Positions 62,635 through 64,000 of a stretch of 64,000 nucleotides of DNA are shown in pieces (position 1 is the first letter of the stretch; every line of letters starts with the position of its first letter). Source of the DNA: Forficula auricularia (lineage: Eukaryota; Arthropoda; Insecta; Dermaptera; Forficulidae); the NCBI GenBank assembly GCA_024734495.1, contig JALMQS010000075.1, positions 4,448,832-4,512,831 on the forward strand. The letters are read 5' to 3'. The notes under the pieces were generated by a model. That model saw nothing but the letters and a program-made list of their open reading frames with translations. It ran no database searches and was not told the origin of the DNA. The translations under genes and the position numbers were made by a program.

Positions 62635-62870
62635 GAATACTTTAAATTCACTATATTATTTTACTAATAATATCTTTTATCTATTTTCAGGTACGTGCTC
62701 GTATTACTAATATTAATCGATCCAGATCGCAGGTCGAAACACGAGACGTTGGCTGTTAAGGAAATATATCTATTTATTAGTCTATATTACTTTAAATTCA
62801 CTAAATTATTTTACTAATAATATCTTTTATCTATTTTCAGGTAAGTGGTCGTCCTACTAATATGAACATT
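62635..62870 (+). repeat. tandem duplication with back-to-back splice motifs
   Basis: Two copies 150 bp apart of 'ttttatctattttcag' followed by GTACGTGCTCG (62691) and GTAAGTGGTCG (62841). Each is an acceptor abutting a donor with no exon between. Confidence 0.6.
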
Positions 62871-62949
62871 TACTAGATTAAGTATTTGATATTCTTATCT
62901 CCTGGAAAATCAAATACATAATCTTTTTAGCCTTTGTTAAGAGGTATAA

Positions 62950-63195
62950 AAGGTGTGGATAGCGGAATATCACAATGATAGATAATTTTATATATAAAAT
63001 ATATAAAGCAATTTATTGAGGTTGCACATATTACAATATAATAGAATAGTACATGAGGAAAAAGTAATATATAGTATGTTACATTGACTCGAGTAGAAAG
63101 ACGAAAGGTGAGTAATAAGTTAAGTTAATATAGTCAACACCTGAGTGGCGCTGATGTCATATCGGAGGTGCCAATATTGTACATATATTTTAACA
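62950..63195 (-). mobile_element. Copia 3' LTR (second element)
   Basis: On the minus strand the purine-rich GGTTGAGGGGGTG is followed by TGTTAAAATATATGTACAAT, the start of an LTR. An AATAAA lies inside, and the end is near a CA at 62976 or 62953. Confidence 0.6.
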
Positions 63196-63243
63196 CACCC
63201 CCTCAACCGAAAAAAATAGTATTCAAAAAAAGATTTTATTTCT

Positions 63244-64000
63244 TCATTTTTTCATCCCAATCCTCTTGATGCAAATTTCTTGCTTTGCCTTGGAAAGTGG
63301 TTTGGTTAAGAAGTCGGCCGGCATTTCATCTGACCTTAAATATTCCAATTTAATTTTATCATCTTCAATTAACCCTCTAATAAAATGATATCTGATATCA
63401 ATGTGTTTGGTTCTGTTGTGAAATGTTTTGTTTTCCGCAACAAACTTGGCACTTTGATTATCATTGAAGATTTTCACTGGGTTTGTCCCGACAAGTCAAT
63501 TTCTTTTAAAAAATTTTGGAGGTAGATGGCTTCTCTTGAAGCTTCTCCCATCGCAATGTATTCAGCTTCAGTGCTTGAGAGGGCCACAATGCTCCAAGTA
63601 TAAAAGCATATCCACTGAAGGACTTCCTATCTATTGGACAATTTCCCCAATCTGCATCCGCGTATCCATGTAAAGGGGTGGCTGTTTTCTGAAATTTGAG
63701 TCCAAGTGACTTTGTCCCCTGAAGATACCTTAGGATTCTTTTTGCGGCCTTAAAATGCTCTTCTGTGTAGCAATTATTGAACTGACTTAAATAGTTCACT
63801 GCAAAACTGATATCAGGTCTTGTACACACTGATAAATAATTCAATGATCCTATTAATGACTGATAAGGATATTTTTTTAAATCATTTTCATTAATTTTTG
63901 ATTTATTTAATTTAAGATTTGGTTCCATGGGAGTGAAACTTGGTTTACAATTTTCCATATTAAATTTCTTTAAGATTTCTTCAATATAATTAGTTTGATT
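63244..64000 (-). pseudogene. Ty1/Copia retrotransposon pol remnant, cut by the window end
   Basis: Minus-strand pol C-terminus: SLIGSLNYLSVCTRPDISF, KAAKRILRYLQGTKSLGLKF, the RNase H block YADADWGNCPIDRKSFSGYA, VALSSTEAEYIA, then NRTKHIDIRYHFIRGLIEDD and EMPADFLTKPLS. Frameshifts lie near 63605 (with a small deletion) and near 63480. Downstream are the polypurine tract and LTR. Unlike 21083-22286 it belongs to a different Copia lineage. Confidence 0.85.

Overview
The window is AT-rich, intron-bearing, repeat-saturated animal nuclear DNA. An odorant-receptor gene of the insect 7tm_6 family places it in a winged insect. I cannot fix the order from sequence alone; a beetle-like, transposon-rich genome would fit. 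No rRNA, true tRNA, CRISPR array or bacterial feature was seen.

Five host-type genes can be supported. (1) Minus strand, 14607 down to 1107: an odorant receptor assembled from five exons whose splice phases all agree (318 codons). Its C-terminal end is missing, and a hAT transposon begins 87 bp past the last exon. (2) Minus strand, 24024-23248: an intact, intronless EMC3 gene (ER membrane protein complex subunit 3). (3) Minus strand, 36870 down to 29535: a two-exon, about 750-residue P-element-like (THAP9-like) gene. It has an intact THAP DNA-binding domain, but the transposase core appears to have lost catalytic residues, so it is probably domesticated. (4) Minus strand, 44581 down to about 39740: a second THAP-domain gene or alternative 5' module made of three phase-compatible exons. 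(5) Plus strand, 48551-54320: a gene whose N-terminus is a predicted acylation signal (MGNCLC) and whose C-terminus is a charged coiled coil. Its 3' half carries about nine tandem copies of a 243-bp unit that copies part of its own coding sequence.

Most of the rest is mobile DNA. Coding relics include hAT transposases (46-965, 9511-9609, 10731-10981), non-LTR retrotransposon tails (15840-16281, 26589-26834, 34300-33852, 58012-58200), two Copia pol remnants (21083-22286 plus; 64000-63244 minus) and a mariner copy (31671-32899) with both ends, inside the intron of gene 3. Non-coding families include short Helitrons with 3' hairpins and CTAG ends, hAT-type MITEs with 8-bp target duplications, TA- and TTA-flanked MITEs, long foldback elements, and inverted-repeat elements carrying tRNA-like pol III promoters. 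Several families carry a hammerhead-ribozyme-like core.

Layout: 0-15 kb, odorant receptor with repeat-filled introns; 15-23 kb, repeats, LINE, Helitron and Copia; 23.2-24.0 kb, EMC3; 24-29 kb, inverted repeats and MITEs; 29.5-45 kb, the two THAP loci with embedded transposons; 45-48 kb, MITEs and repeats; 48.5-54.3 kb, the coiled-coil gene; 54.4-62.3 kb, repeats and a LINE tail; 62.3-64 kb, a short tandem duplication and Copia.
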